Shown here one piece after another: positions 6,689 through 16,095 of a stretch of 64,000 nt of DNA. A program made the position numbers and the translations under genes. Origin of the DNA: QHXW01 sp963847515. GTDB taxonomy: Bacteria; Acidobacteriota; Terriglobia; Bryobacterales; Bryobacteraceae. The stretch lies in assembly GCA_963847515.1 (NCBI GenBank), contig CAWKAA010000007.1:620001-684000 (forward strand), read 5' to 3'. Under the pieces are notes generated by a model. It searched no databases. It saw nothing but the letters and a program-made list of their open reading frames with translations, and was not told the origin of the DNA. Numbering within the stretch: position 1 is the first letter of the stretch; each line of letters opens with the position of its first letter.

Positions 6689-9091
6689 ATGGATGCACTC
6701 TATAAAGACATCCGATTCGCAATTCGGCGTTTGCTGAAGAATCCGCTCTTCACTCTGTCGGCGGTTCTGCCTATGGCGGTAGGAATCGGGGTGAACACCG
6801 CGATGTTCACGGTTGGTGATGCGTTGCTCCGGAAGCCACTAGCCATTCCCGATATCGAGCGGCTTACGGCTATCGGCGGAATTCCGCCGGAGAAGAAGAG
6901 CGCCATGTCTTCCATGACTCCAGCAGACTATCTGGATCTCAAACGCCAAAACCGGTCGTTTGAGCGTATCGTTGCGTACCAATACGACGACCGGGTTCTG
7001 ACTCGCGGAGATTCGCCGGTGTCCGTTGTTGCGGCTGCGGTATCGCCCGATTTCTTCAGCGTATTCGGTGCGTCTCCGCGTGCGGGCCGGACCTTAACTG
7101 AGTCGGCTGAAGAAGTTGATAGCGTGGTTTTGAGTTACTCCTTCTGGCGCGACCGCCTGGGTGCCGACCCGACGATCATGGGACATACCATCGAACTCGA
7201 TTCTCAGAGCTACACGGTCGTGGGCGTAATGCCCAAGCGCTTCAATTTTCCTATCGGTGTTGAGGTCTGGCTCCGGTTAGCCATTGGCGCCAGAAACACG
7301 AACAACCGTACATCACACGATATCCAGCTTGTCGGAAAGCTTCGACAGGGTGTTTCGCTGCCGCAATCCAACACCGATGTAGCGGCGATCGCGGATCGCC
7401 TTGCAATGGACTTTCCGGACACCAATAAGGGATGGGGCATCCGGGCGATTCCTTTGAGCGAATTCATTACTGGGCGAATGACCGGGCAGTATGTAATCTT
7501 TCTTCTCGGCGGCGTGCTTTTCGTCCTGGTTATGGCGTGCTCCAACGTTGCCAATCTCCTGCTGGCGCGTGGAGCGATGCGCCAAAATGAAATGGCTGTT
7601 CGGCAAGCGCTCGGCGCCAGTCGCGCCCGGATGATGTTCCTGTTGCTGACAGAGAGCATGCTGATTGCGCTCATCGGAGCGGCTCTCTCGTTGCCTTTGG
7701 CCTCGATTGCTCTCGACATGATACGCGGCAACATGCCTGCTGACATCGTGAAATACATCCCAGGCTTTGACTCCATCGAGATGGATTACGCTGCCTTGTT
7801 GTTAGCGCTGATTATGGCGGTGCTGAGCGGGACTCTCGCCGGGATTACGCCAGCGCTGCGCGTTACTGCCTGTGATATTAACGAGGTTCTGAAGGCGGCG
7901 GGCAGGTCTGGGACAGCCAGTCGCGCTAACACCAGGCTGCGAAGCGTACTGCTGGTCGGAGAGGTCACTCTAGCTATGGCCCTGCTAGTGGGTACCGGAT
8001 TGATGGTCAAGGGCGTCCATTCGCTCAGCAACGTAAATCCAGGCAGCGAACCGGCGAACTTGCTCACCATGCGGATTGATCTCCCAGCCTCCCGGTATCC
8101 CGATGCAGCCTCCTGTGAGAGCTTTAATTTGCGACTGTTGGACGCGTTGAACGGCCTTCCCCAGGTGGATTCTGTTGCGATCGGCAGCGACATTCCGTAT
8201 GGAGGCCAAGGGACTCTCCTGCCGATTACTCCCGACGGATCGGAGCCTGTGCACCCGGGCGATCGGCAGAACGCCAGGGCAGAGGCAATCTCACCGACCT
8301 ATTTCGACAGCCTGCGAATGCGGCTTCGGGCTGGGCGTAACTTCGCCTCGAGTGACAGTCGGGAAACTCCGGTGGCTATCGTGAGCCAGTCGATGGCGAA
8401 TCGGTATTGGCCGGGTCAGAACCCCCTGGGGCGTCGGTTCCGGCTCGATTCTCCGCCAAGAGGACGCTGGATTACGATTATCGGTGTAGCCGCTGAAGTT
8501 AGTTTTAGCTGGCTGGATGAACCGTCCACGCCGACGATCTACTTACCTTCTTCGCAGTTTCCGCGCCGCGCCAACTTTGTGGTCTTGCGATCACCCCGCC
8601 CTCAGCAGCTAATTAGGGCGGTGCGCGACCGAATCCGTTCGATCGACCCCATGCAGGCCGTTTTGGATGCCAAGACGTGGGACGTAGTGATTGCGCAATC
8701 GATGATCGGCCTCTCCTATGTAGCAGTGATCATGACGGTTCTGGGCGCGATTGCGGTCGTGCTCGCCTCCGTCGGTCTATTCGGGCTGATGTCATATAAC
8801 TTTCAATCTCAGCGGAACGAAATTGGTGTCCGGATCGCTCTGGGTGCCACGCCTTCGATGATCCTTCGGATGGTGCTTGAGCGTGCGTTGCTGCTTACCG
8901 GAAGCGGCATAGTTATCGGAGCAGTTGTGGCAGTTTTCATAAGCCGTCTGCTCTCGAATTTGATCTTCGGAGTCAGCTCCATGGATCTGATAGCATACCT
9001 GCTTCCTGCTACGGCGCTTCTGATCGCGGGTCTGACCTCCGCCTATTTCCCTGCACGCCAAGCCGCGCGGACTGAGGCCCTCCGGTGGTAA
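6689..9091 (+). CDS. ADOP-family (MacB/FtsX-like) ABC transporter permease
   Basis: 800-aa permease of the duplicated orphan type that is greatly expanded in Acidobacteriota. It has an N-terminal membrane anchor, a MacB periplasmic core domain (about 50-250), an FtsX three-helix bundle around 270-400, and a second core plus FtsX unit up to the C-terminus (ARQAARTEALRW). It lacks the separate prefix domain seen in the PadR-linked copies. AAAGGA precedes ATG 6689. It lies 36 bases after the crotonase, so it may be cotranscribed with the PKS genes, but no ATPase gene accompanies it and its cargo is unknown. Confidence 0.9.
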   Translation: MDALYKDIRFAIRRLLKNPLFTLSAVLPMAVGIGVNTAMFTVGDALLRKPLAIPDIERLTAIGGIPPEKKSAMSSMTPADYLDLKRQNRSFERIVAYQYDDRVLTRGDSPVSVVAAAVSPDFFSVFGASPRAGRTLTESAEEVDSVVLSYSFWRDRLGADPTIMGHTIELDSQSYTVVGVMPKRFNFPIGVEVWLRLAIGARNTNNRTSHDIQLVGKLRQGVSLPQSNTDVAAIADRLAMDFPDTNKGWGIRAIPLSEFITGRMTGQYVIFLLGGVLFVLVMACSNVANLLLARGAMRQNEMAVRQALGASRARMMFLLLTESMLIALIGAALSLPLASIALDMIRGNMPADIVKYIPGFDSIEMDYAALLLALIMAVLSGTLAGITPALRVTACDINEVLKAAGRSGTASRANTRLRSVLLVGEVTLAMALLVGTGLMVKGVHSLSNVNPGSEPANLLTMRIDLPASRYPDAASCESFNLRLLDALNGLPQVDSVAIGSDIPYGGQGTLLPITPDGSEPVHPGDRQNARAEAISPTYFDSLRMRLRAGRNFASSDSRETPVAIVSQSMANRYWPGQNPLGRRFRLDSPPRGRWITIIGVAAEVSFSWLDEPSTPTIYLPSSQFPRRANFVVLRSPRPQQLIRAVRDRIRSIDPMQAVLDAKTWDVVIAQSMIGLSYVAVIMTVLGAIAVVLASVGLFGLMSYNFQSQRNEIGVRIALGATPSMILRMVLERALLLTGSGIVIGAVVAVFISRLLSNLIFGVSSMDLIAYLLPATALLIAGLTSAYFPARQAARTEALRW

Positions 9092-9186
9092 CTGTTTTAG
9101 GGGAAGTGTTTAGGTATGGCCCTGGCTTGACGGCATCGATAGATACCCTGTTGCGTTCTAAACGAGTAAAGGAGTCGAATCCAATC

Positions 9187-9372
9187 ATGAAAACGCTGCT
9201 TCACAACTTTGTTAAGGACGAACAAGGTCAGGACCTCATCGAATACACGTTGCTTCTGGCTTTCGTGTGCCTGGCGTCTGCCGCGCTCTTCATCAGCGCT
9301 GGTGGCAGCATGGGTGGCATTTGGAGCGCCACGAACTCGCGTCTTGCTGCTGCGAACACCTCGGCCAGCTAG
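9187..9372 (+). CDS. Flp/Fap-type pilin
   Basis: 61-aa prepilin. A short charged leader ends in EQGQ, then DLIEYTLLLAFVCLASAAL forms the hydrophobic helix with the conserved Glu-Tyr of Flp pilins; processing by a TadV/PilD-type peptidase would occur at the Gly in this region. AAAGGAG lies upstream of ATG 9187. No tad assembly genes are nearby. The protein is almost identical to the pilin at 62526-62711 although the DNA differs at many third positions, which points to old duplication under purifying selection. Confidence 0.9.
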   Translation: MKTLLHNFVKDEQGQDLIEYTLLLAFVCLASAALFISAGGSMGGIWSATNSRLAAANTSAS

Positions 9373-9440
9373 TTTGGGACGGGGCGTCCGCCAGCACGCC
9401 CCTTACTCCAACGGCGCTTACGCAGGGAAGGATACTGGAC

Positions 9441-9623
9441 ATGAACACTATGCTGAACAGTTTTTGCCGAGAGGAGCAGGGCCAGGATCTGATTGAGTAC
9501 ACCCTGTTAGTGGCATTCGTGTGTCTCGCCACCGCGGCGCTGTCTCGAATACTTTTCACTTATCATTCGAATACTTTTCACTTATCAAAAAGACCGAATT
9601 TGCATGACAAAGGTCTGGTGTGA
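9441..9623 (+). pseudogene. Second Flp pilin, 3' end replaced
   Basis: ATG 9441 opens a pilin paralogue (REEQGQDLIEYTLL and the hydrophobic helix to ATAAL). After that the frame runs into foreign, AT-rich sequence and encodes an unrelated Ser/His-rich tail. The break coincides with two tandem 22-bp repeats, so insertion of a mobile element or its relic is the likely cause. Confidence 0.75.
9545..9588. repeat. Tandem 22-bp repeat at pilin breakpoint
   Basis: Two adjacent copies of a 22-bp unit with core GAATACTTTTCACTTA differ only at the last base. A third direct copy of the core lies at 9781-9796, and a shorter inverted match (GAATACTTTTC) near 9699-9709. Several spaced copies of one motif in both orientations resemble the multiple terminal repeats of IS21-like elements, but no transposase is present. 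Confidence 0.6.
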
Positions 9624-9727
9624 TAGGGCCGTAACACAAATAAGGTAAATGACTTAGCGGGAACTGATCTCAACCGTCTTCGCTCCTCTCTTAATAGAAA
9701 AGTATTCCGAGGCGCACGTAATCATTC

Positions 9728-9910
9728 TTGAAAGCCAGCTAATATGCTTAAAGTCAATAACATAGGACCAAGAACTGCCCGAATACTTTTCACTTAATAC
9801 AACAGCCGCAACAACGACTCAAGGGCCAGCAGGACCGTCGCACTTGCGCTCTCTGAAAATCGGCTCTTGATCCTACGTTGTTGATTTTAAGCATATTAGA
9901 TGGCCTTCAA
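9728..9910. repeat. 40-bp imperfect inverted repeat pair
   Basis: Positions 9728-9767 and 9871-9910 are inverted copies of each other with about six mismatches in 40 bp, separated by about 100 bp that contain one GAATACTTTTC motif. It could form a long hairpin or mark both ends of a small non-autonomous element. From 9911 to 10096 nothing recognisable is seen. Confidence 0.6.
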
Positions 9911-10096
9911 GGAACCATCATGTGGCCCTTGGAACCGAGGAGCGCCGAGACCCGATTTTGGGGGTTTACCCATCGTTTTGGGCATGTTTTTCGACGGCGG
10001 GTTGTTTTTGGCCTTGGCGCCAGAGGGGATGGTCCAAAAGGCTGGCACCACAAATCGCGCCGCCGACGCTTCTTGTTGACGCCGATCCGGCGAAAA

Positions 10097-10613
10097 CTAC
10101 AGCTCGATTTCTACGTCGCTTCGAGGCTGCGAGCAAACAGATCAGCGCATTGCCGTCGGCCGACGGCTCCAGCGGATCGAGTAGATAGTCGACACCGCCG
10201 CCCGATCAGCGCGCATTCGCAGGTGTGGCAGACGCCCACTTCACCGGAACGTCGCAGGCTTCGGCGAGTTCCAGCAGACTTTGGAACCCGGGACCCCAAG
10301 GGACCGTGAGGCTGCCTCTGGTGAATGACACCTGAGGCCCAGGCCCGATGATTCCCATGGGCGGGTGCGGAGGACGCTTCGGAGCACCGGCAATACCGGG
10401 CGTCACCGATGGCTCAGCACCGAAAATCTCAGTGTGAACCCGGCTCGCTGGGACGCCCCAGTCCTCCAAGGACCCGGTGATGTCGCTGAGAAAGGACTTA
10501 GGTCCGCAGAGATAGAAATCTGCCTCTCGCGGTACACCGAGTGGCTTGAGCACGGAAACACTCAGATGTCCCGGGGCATCGTAGTCTTCCCCGAGCCGAT
10601 CCTCAACGCTCAA
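10097..10613 (-). pseudogene. Decayed FAD/2Fe-2S oxidoreductase C-terminus
   Basis: The first reading frame encodes the end of a ferredoxin-reductase domain (FYLCGPKSFL) followed by the start of a plant-type 2Fe-2S domain (LLELAEACDVPVKW). A frameshift near 10235 leads to the cluster-binding VCHTCECALIG, another to a DPLEPSADGNALIC segment, and a third to a CSQPRSDVEIEL end with stop at 10097. The N-terminal half is missing. The parent would be a flavohaemoprotein-like or MOSC-linked reductase. At least three frameshifts make it a clear pseudogene. Confidence 0.7.
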
Positions 10614-11077
10614 CTCCTGGTTGGTCCGCCACTCGGAAGGTGGCCGGAAAGGGGATCGAAAACATATACCGAAAGATCTACCAGAGAGCCTCCCGCCGGC
10701 TTACGAGTTGATACTCCAAGCCGAGATCTCATCCAATGTGCGGAGGGCGATCCAAAAGCTGCTGGAAGCCAGTTCTGTGTCGCTTGGCCAGTCCATCACG
10801 CGGTTCAGCAAGGCCGTCAGTTCTCTCACTCGTCTACTGACCCGAGGCATTTCGTCAGTTCGATTCTCTCTGCAAGCAGCTCTTTTTTTATAACTGAAAC
10901 TTATTCCAGCAGCCAAGCCGAATCCCCTAAAGAAAACGTAGTACCCAAGAACTCTATATCCACGTAACGCCCTCGACCCCCTTTGTTCTTGGAGGTGAAG
11001 AACTGTGCGACCGAATGGATATGGGTCCCATCGGGCCGAAAACGACCCTATGCCGGCATTTGCGAACGGCTTGGATG
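10614..11077. other. No recognisable gene
   Basis: Only short unsupported frames are present. A 71-codon minus-strand frame at 10701-10916 has no family resemblance that I recognise and no clear ribosome site. Confidence 0.4.
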
Positions 11078-11380
11078 TTACTTGAATCTGTAGAGGCGAT
11101 TGGCGACGGGCTGGTAACGTGAAACTAGCTCCTTATTCCTCGCACTCCGCTCCTTGTAGTGAAGGCACTCGAAGACGAAATACTTCGGCTGCCATTGCAG
11201 AACGTAGGGCATCTGGCCGCTCAAGTAATCGAGCAAGGCTTTACGGATATTGGACCCGTGGCCGATGTATACCCATTTGCCCGGCGGGCTGTAAAGACCA
11301 TACACTCCGGACTCTTCGGGTGCATTGCGCACCACGCTCGACCGGGTGAGTAGGAACCCGTGTTGTTCGTCCCACTTCAC
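11078..11380 (-). CDS. Small GIY-YIG-like protein
   Basis: About 100 aa from a GTG start at 11380 with an AGGG site upstream. It contains SGVYGLYS followed by WVYIGHG, the two strands of a GIY-YIG fold, then an Arg-bearing helix (NIRKALLDYL) and a Glu (NKELV) near the end. GIY-YIG domains are nuclease modules, but short stand-alone versions like this are common in Acidobacteriota without known function. It lies between pseudogenes and has no operon partner. Confidence 0.68.
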   Translation of the reverse strand: MKWDEQHGFLLTRSSVVRNAPEESGVYGLYSPPGKWVYIGHGSNIRKALLDYLSGQMPYVLQWQPKYFVFECLHYKERSARNKELVSRYQPVANRLYRFK

Positions 11381-11485
11381 TCTGAAACCCTAATTGCAGT
11401 TTTCCTTGGGCATACGCAAACCAACAATCAGGAAAATACCCGACGTTCGTTGCAACGCGGAACACGCGCGCGATGCTCCTATTGG

Positions 11486-11728
11486 AAAGCGCTGCTTCTG
11501 GGCCTCTGGGGCGCCCTCGTCGTCGGTATCGTAGACAACGTGCTGCGGCCGTTCGTGGTCCGCGCACGCGACAAACAGCACCCGATGCTCATCGCGCTGG
11601 CGGCAATTGGTGGCACGTACGCATTTGGCGTTCTGGGAATTCTTCTGGGCCCCCTGGTGGTTTCGCTAGTCGCTGCCCTGCTGAAGGAGATTCAAGAGTT
11701 GGTCTCGCCCAGCCGAGAGTACCTATGA
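11486..11728 (+). pseudogene. C-terminal shard of an AI-2E family transporter
   Basis: The frame encodes KALLLGLWGALVVG, then DNVLRPFVV and IGGTYAFGVLGILLGP, the last membrane segments of the AI-2E/PerM exporter family. The upstream two-thirds of the protein is absent, and the preceding sequence is unrelated. No start can be assigned. Confidence 0.7.
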
Positions 11729-11939
11729 CCTGTGGATACCAAAAACCCCGTCCGGATTTGAAAATGGAGGGCTTTCGTTCCGTTCGAGATCTAACCCGGT
11801 CAGCAAGTTTCTTGCGCTTGTAACATTGTTACTAGTGCCCTGTCGCAGTGAATTTTGCGCGGCGATCGAGATTTTTTGTAGGGACAGTCGTCGCGGGCGC
11901 TTCTCAATATCAAAGCGCGGAGGGTATAAGCTAATAGCC

Positions 11940-13157
11940 ATGACTCGCAATCCACACCGACGGCCAGACGGCTCGATGCCCGATGTCGATCCGAATCCGA
12001 CCGCGCTCAACCCCGAGATCGCCGAGTACTTTCTGGCGCGGCGACTGCGGCTCAAGGTTGTAGCAACCACCCGGACGCGCTCGGGCGACACGCTTGACTG
12101 GATTCCGGTCGGGAGCCAGGTCGCGGAAGGATCGATCGCCGCGCCCCCGCCGCCAAGGACGGAGGAACACCCGTTCCGGCCCGACGAGCGAACGAAGCAT
12201 ATCCGATTCGAACTGCTGGAACCGGGAGCCGAGCGCGGCCCCGCGGGAACGGTGCCCGTCTTTCGCAAGAGAATTGAGGCGTTGCACGAGACGACGTCCC
12301 TCTCCTACTATCTCTCGAAGAGAGGCGCGGCGCGCCTCAACCCGAAGAGGCGGCACGCCGGTCCGATCGATCCGAATCCGACGTTCTACCACTGCATGAG
12401 CGGGCAGATGATCGACTGCGGTGGATGCGGAACCTGGCTCAACGTGTGGCAACCGTACGTCGCTGGTTCGAACGATCATTCGACCTGGCAATTGGGAATG
12501 AGCAACTACGATAATCCGCAGCAACAGACGCTCGAAGCCGGCTGGACCTGCGACCAGAGTCTAAACGGAGACTGGTCGCCGCATCTGTTCACCTACTACA
12601 CCACCAACAACTACACGGCGGACGGCGACAACATCGGAGGCTACAACTCGGACGTCGACGGCTGGGTGCAGGTGAGCGGCAGCATCTACCCGGGCATTGG
12701 CCTGAGCCCGGCGAGCACGTACGGCGGCGCGCAGTACGGCCTCGGGATCTGGTACATGCTCTACAACAACAATTGGTGGTTCTGGGTGCAGAACAACGCC
12801 AACGGTGACGGCGAGTGGATCGGCTACTATCCGTCGTGGCTCTTCTTCGGACAACCGGGCGACAGCGAGTTCAGCACCCTCGGCGCGCTGGCCGAGTGGG
12901 TGGGTTTTTGGGGCGAAGTGGGAACGGCGTCGTCGGATCCCCAATCGGACGCGACGCAGATGGGAAGCGGGGCGCGCGCCGAGGCGGGTTGGACGAAAGC
13001 CGCGTTCCAAAAGAATCTTTTCGTGCAGATCGGCGTGAACGGCCCCTTCTGGCAGCAGGCCGGGACGGCGACGGCCGACGATTCTCAAAAATACGATATC
13101 GAGCTCTTCGCGGAGAGCGGGAGCAATTGGGGCAGCTACTTCTACGCGGGTGGTTGA
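11940..13157 (+). CDS. Neprosin-family (DUF239) glutamic peptidase-like protein
   Basis: About 405 aa from ATG 11940; an AGGG site lies 15 bases upstream, so the start is not firm. The C-terminal 230 residues match the neprosin fold: NVWQPYV, then TLEAGWT with Glu199, SPHLFTYY, repeated GGYN/GWVQ strands, a YPSWLF segment and FWGEVG with Glu326. These two glutamates correspond to the catalytic pair of plant neprosin, a prolyl endopeptidase. The N-terminal 150 residues are Pro/Arg-rich and unfamiliar, and no clear signal peptide is seen. The gene is richer in G+C than its decayed surroundings, which may indicate transfer. Confidence 0.82.
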   Translation: MTRNPHRRPDGSMPDVDPNPTALNPEIAEYFLARRLRLKVVATTRTRSGDTLDWIPVGSQVAEGSIAAPPPPRTEEHPFRPDERTKHIRFELLEPGAERGPAGTVPVFRKRIEALHETTSLSYYLSKRGAARLNPKRRHAGPIDPNPTFYHCMSGQMIDCGGCGTWLNVWQPYVAGSNDHSTWQLGMSNYDNPQQQTLEAGWTCDQSLNGDWSPHLFTYYTTNNYTADGDNIGGYNSDVDGWVQVSGSIYPGIGLSPASTYGGAQYGLGIWYMLYNNNWWFWVQNNANGDGEWIGYYPSWLFFGQPGDSEFSTLGALAEWVGFWGEVGTASSDPQSDATQMGSGARAEAGWTKAAFQKNLFVQIGVNGPFWQQAGTATADDSQKYDIELFAESGSNWGSYFYAGG

Positions 13158-13299
13158 TCCCCTAACGTCCAAATCTGAAATGCGGCTGCATCACGCGGCC
13201 CGGCTCTTGAGTGCCGTTGGCGTGACCGCAGCGTGGGCACGCCTTTCCCGTGACCTGGGGACTGTATCAAAAGTGATGGGAGGCGGTCGAGTTGAATTC

Positions 13300-13441
13300 C
13301 GGCTTGCGACCTTCTCCTTGGCAGATCTCCCTGCGTCAGCATGCGGTTCTCCGCCACCAGGTACTCATTCTTCAGCAGCAACTCCTGGTTCACCAACCCA
13401 GTTACATAGCCCAGCAGCCGAAACCAATCCGTCTTCGCCAT
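13300..13441 (-). pseudogene. N-terminal shard of an integrase-core transposase
   Basis: The minus-strand frame begins MAKTDWFRLLGYVTGLV and continues with NQELLLKNEYLVAENRML, the usual start of a DDE integrase protein common in Acidobacteriota, then shifts frame into unrelated sequence. Middle and C-terminal parts of what looks like the same family survive at 45805-45909 and 56480-57050. Confidence 0.6.
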
Positions 13442-13625
13442 TCGCAGACTCTATCGTAGAACTGCCCGCCACTCAGCAACTTCGAATTTCTTGACCTTAC
13501 GCCATCTGAAATTGCGCCTAACTTCGTCCCTGGTCGGATCGATGGGCGGCCTCCGGCGTCAAAGATTTTTTGGCGAAGCGATGTCGAATTCGACGGGCGC
13601 CATTCGATATACCAGCGGAGGCTTT

Positions 13626-14238
13626 ATGAAGACGCTTGCGTTCTCGATACTGACTGTTTTCGGTGCATCGCTGATGAGCGCTGCCGAACCCACGCTCATG
13701 AAAGAGGAGCGCGCTCATGCGATTCAATTGCTGCGCGATTCAGAAAACGAATTTTTTAATCTGACCTCCGGCCTTACCGAGTCACAATGGACCTACAAGC
13801 CGGCACCCGATCGCTGGTCGGTCGGCGAAACGGCTCAACACATCGTCATGGCCGAGGCTTTGCTCTTTTCCAAGTTGGAGGAAGCCATGGCCAACCCACC
13901 AAACCCCGACTGGGAGGCCAAGACGGCCGGTAAGACAGAATTCATCGAACGTGTGATGCCCGATAGGTCCCACAAGGCACAGGCCCCAGAACAGATTCAA
14001 CCGCGTGACAAATGGACGCAAGAGGAGACGATAGCAATACAAAGAGGTGCGCGCTCGGACGTTGAAAATCATTGACGACCCAGAAGCTCAGCTAAAGAAC
14101 CACACATCCGAACATCCGGCCGCGATCTTTGGCACACTGAACGCGTATCAGTGGCTAATCTACATTCCGCTCCATAACATTCGTCACAATCAGCAGATTG
14201 CTGAGGTGAAGAACAGCCCAGGTTTCCCGAAGCCCTGA
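13626..14238 (+). pseudogene. Exported DinB-family protein, frameshifted
   Basis: ATG 13626 has GGAGG a few bases upstream and starts with a signal peptide ending near SAAEP. The body has the DinB_2 helices (PDRWSVGETAQHIVMAE). Near 14045 the frame shifts by one base; the C-terminal helix with HNIRHNQQIAEVK, the expected metal-binding His region, continues in the next frame to a stop at 14238. Apart from this single shift the domain looks complete, so it could be a recent mutation or a sequence error. Confidence 0.75.
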
Positions 14239-14269
14239 TGAAGTGAGGTGGCGGCCGTGTTCGAGGCGA

Positions 14270-14445
14270 TCAAGCTGCCTTCACCTTGGAAACATTGAGG
14301 ATCCGGCGAACCGCGGTCCGCGACACGCCCGCCGCCTTGGCGATCGCGCTGTACCCAAGTCCTACGGCCCGCATTCTTGTGACTTCCGCAGCCTTGGCTG
14401 CGCTGATCTCCCGGGGCGAAGCTAAGCTAAACTGAATCAAACCGG
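14270..14445 (-). pseudogene. Helix-turn-helix tail of a resolvase-like protein
   Basis: A short minus-strand frame ending at 14270 reads AAEVTRMRAVGLGYSAIAK followed by AGVSRTAVRRIL, the DNA-binding HTH at the C-terminus of serine recombinases. The catalytic domain is absent and no start is clear, so it is most likely a relic. Confidence 0.4.
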
Positions 14446-14544
14446 TGAGCGACGCCTCTAGGACAAATCTAGTTTCGAGAGTCGACGGATCCCCGAAAAG
14501 TCAGGGAGTGAGATTCTGCGTGAATAGCGCTCTCAGGCCAGGCA

Positions 14545-15717
14545 CTACCGGGCAGGCCAATTCCATTTCGGCGTGTTGAATAGAGTCGAGCCCTCCAGCT
14601 TTGTTTCTCCAAATTCCTTTAGTAGATGGAGGCGAGTGCAAACGGGCGCAGTCGTCAGTTCCTCGATGAGTTGCGGTGCGTGCGAAACCACAATGATCTG
14701 CGTGTTTTGCGCTGCGGCGAGTATCAGCCGTGCAAGCGCCGGAAGTATGTCCGGATGCAGGCTGGTTTCCGGCTCGTTCAGCACCATCAGTTCTGGTGGG
14801 CGCGGAGTAAGCAAAGCAGCAGCCCATAAGAGGTAGCGCAGCGTTCCATCCGACAACTCCGCTGCGGAAAGTGTCCGAAGCAGTCCGTGTTGCTGCAACA
14901 GCAGTTCGAAGCGCCCATTCGGCGCTTCCACTGAAAGCCGGCTGCCTGGGAAGGCGTCCTCAAGAGTCATGGTGAGCGCTTCATCTGACCGAATCTCGAG
15001 AATCGTCTGAAGCGCAGCGGCGAGATTACTGCCGTCATGGTGAAGTACAGGCGTAAAAGTGCCAATCTGCGCAGCACGTGCAGGTGAGTCAGAATCGGTG
15101 CGGAAATGGTCATAGAATCGCCAGCCACGAACAGCTTCGCGAACTGCCAGCATCTCCGGAGCTCGCTGCGGGTCGGCGATACTGGCGAGCATACTGTCGG
15201 TGTCAGAGAGGTGCTGGGTTAGCATCACGGGCTCTTCGTCGCGTGTCGTGGCGAGCCAGACGAAGTTGTTTCTGTGATCAACAAGGGCAGAAGCTTCACG
15301 GTAGACCGGCCCATGCCAGATGCACTCGCGCTTCACATGGGGATCAAGCCCAAACATAGTTGCCGGCGGAGGCGGTGGAGGGTAGCCCAAATCGATGCGG
15401 TAACCGTAGGTATCGCCGCCAAAGCCGAGCTTGAGACTCGCAACCTTCCGCTTCGCGAGGGGTTCCACCGCGTAGGTTCCCTGGCGAACACCGCGCGCGA
15501 TAGTCTCCGGGCCCGCCCAGAAAGTCGACGGCAAGCCACCTTCCCGGGCGAGGGAAGCGACGACCGAATTGAGCGCGGCATCTGCGAGCAAGCGTAGCGA
15601 GCGATAGACGCTTGATTTGCCGCTCCCGTTCGCGCCAGTGATCACGCTTAGTGGTCCAAGGGGCAGCAATAAATCGCGCAATGATCGATAACCCTGGACA
15701 GCGACAGTGCGGATCAT
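14545..15717 (-). CDS. SMC/RecF-like AAA ATPase (AAA_21 type)
   Basis: About 390 aa. It opens with the family's usual MIRTVAVQGYRSLRD (ATG 15717; another ATG lies 12 bases upstream and neither has a good ribosome site). It has Walker A GANGSGKSS, an ABC-like signature LSDGTLRYL and Walker B LMVLNEPETSLH followed by a switch His in VVSHAPQ. Such stand-alone ATPases are found beside phage-defence nucleases but also alone. No toxin or nuclease partner is seen here. It appears intact between two decayed regions. Confidence 0.85.
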   Translation of the reverse strand: MIRTVAVQGYRSLRDLLLPLGPLSVITGANGSGKSSVYRSLRLLADAALNSVVASLAREGGLPSTFWAGPETIARGVRQGTYAVEPLAKRKVASLKLGFGGDTYGYRIDLGYPPPPPPATMFGLDPHVKRECIWHGPVYREASALVDHRNNFVWLATTRDEEPVMLTQHLSDTDSMLASIADPQRAPEMLAVREAVRGWRFYDHFRTDSDSPARAAQIGTFTPVLHHDGSNLAAALQTILEIRSDEALTMTLEDAFPGSRLSVEAPNGRFELLLQQHGLLRTLSAAELSDGTLRYLLWAAALLTPRPPELMVLNEPETSLHPDILPALARLILAAAQNTQIIVVSHAPQLIEELTTAPVCTRLHLLKEFGETKLEGSTLFNTPKWNWPAR

Positions 15718-15905
15718 GAGATACAGCATAACGTGGGTGATTCGAACGCTTCCTCGGCTCCCGTCGTCTTTGTCACCTGTGCTCCCCGGCGATGTTCTTC
15801 GAGGATTCGATCTTCTCTCCGCCCCTGCTCCCTAGAGAGAGGGATGCCCACGAACTCCGTAGCGTATGGAAACGCCAGTCAACCGCTCAACCTGATCTCC
15901 TCCAC

Positions 15906-16095
15906 CTATAAGGATGAGACGCCGCAGTAGCTGCGCCCTTTGTACTCGACGGTCTGGACCGTGGCGAAGAATTTCCAGTCGCGCTCGTAGGTGTTATTCC
16001 AGTTTGCGAGCGCCTTGTCGGTATCGTCCTTCGGCAGGACGACCAGGTCCGTCGCATAGAGGATGCGGTATCGGTGGCGGGCGGCGAGGAAACTC
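15906..16095 (-). pseudogene. C-terminal shard of an unrecognised protein
   Basis: The minus-strand frame ends with RYRILYATDLVVLPKDD and KFFATVQTVEYKGRSYCG before a stop at 15906. It has protein-like composition but no N-terminal part, because kelch-like sequence on the other strand begins at about 16095. I do not recognise the family. Confidence 0.4.

Noticed and set aside
10701..10916. 71-codon minus-strand frame
   Set aside because: No ribosome site or family resemblance, and it lies in a decayed stretch.
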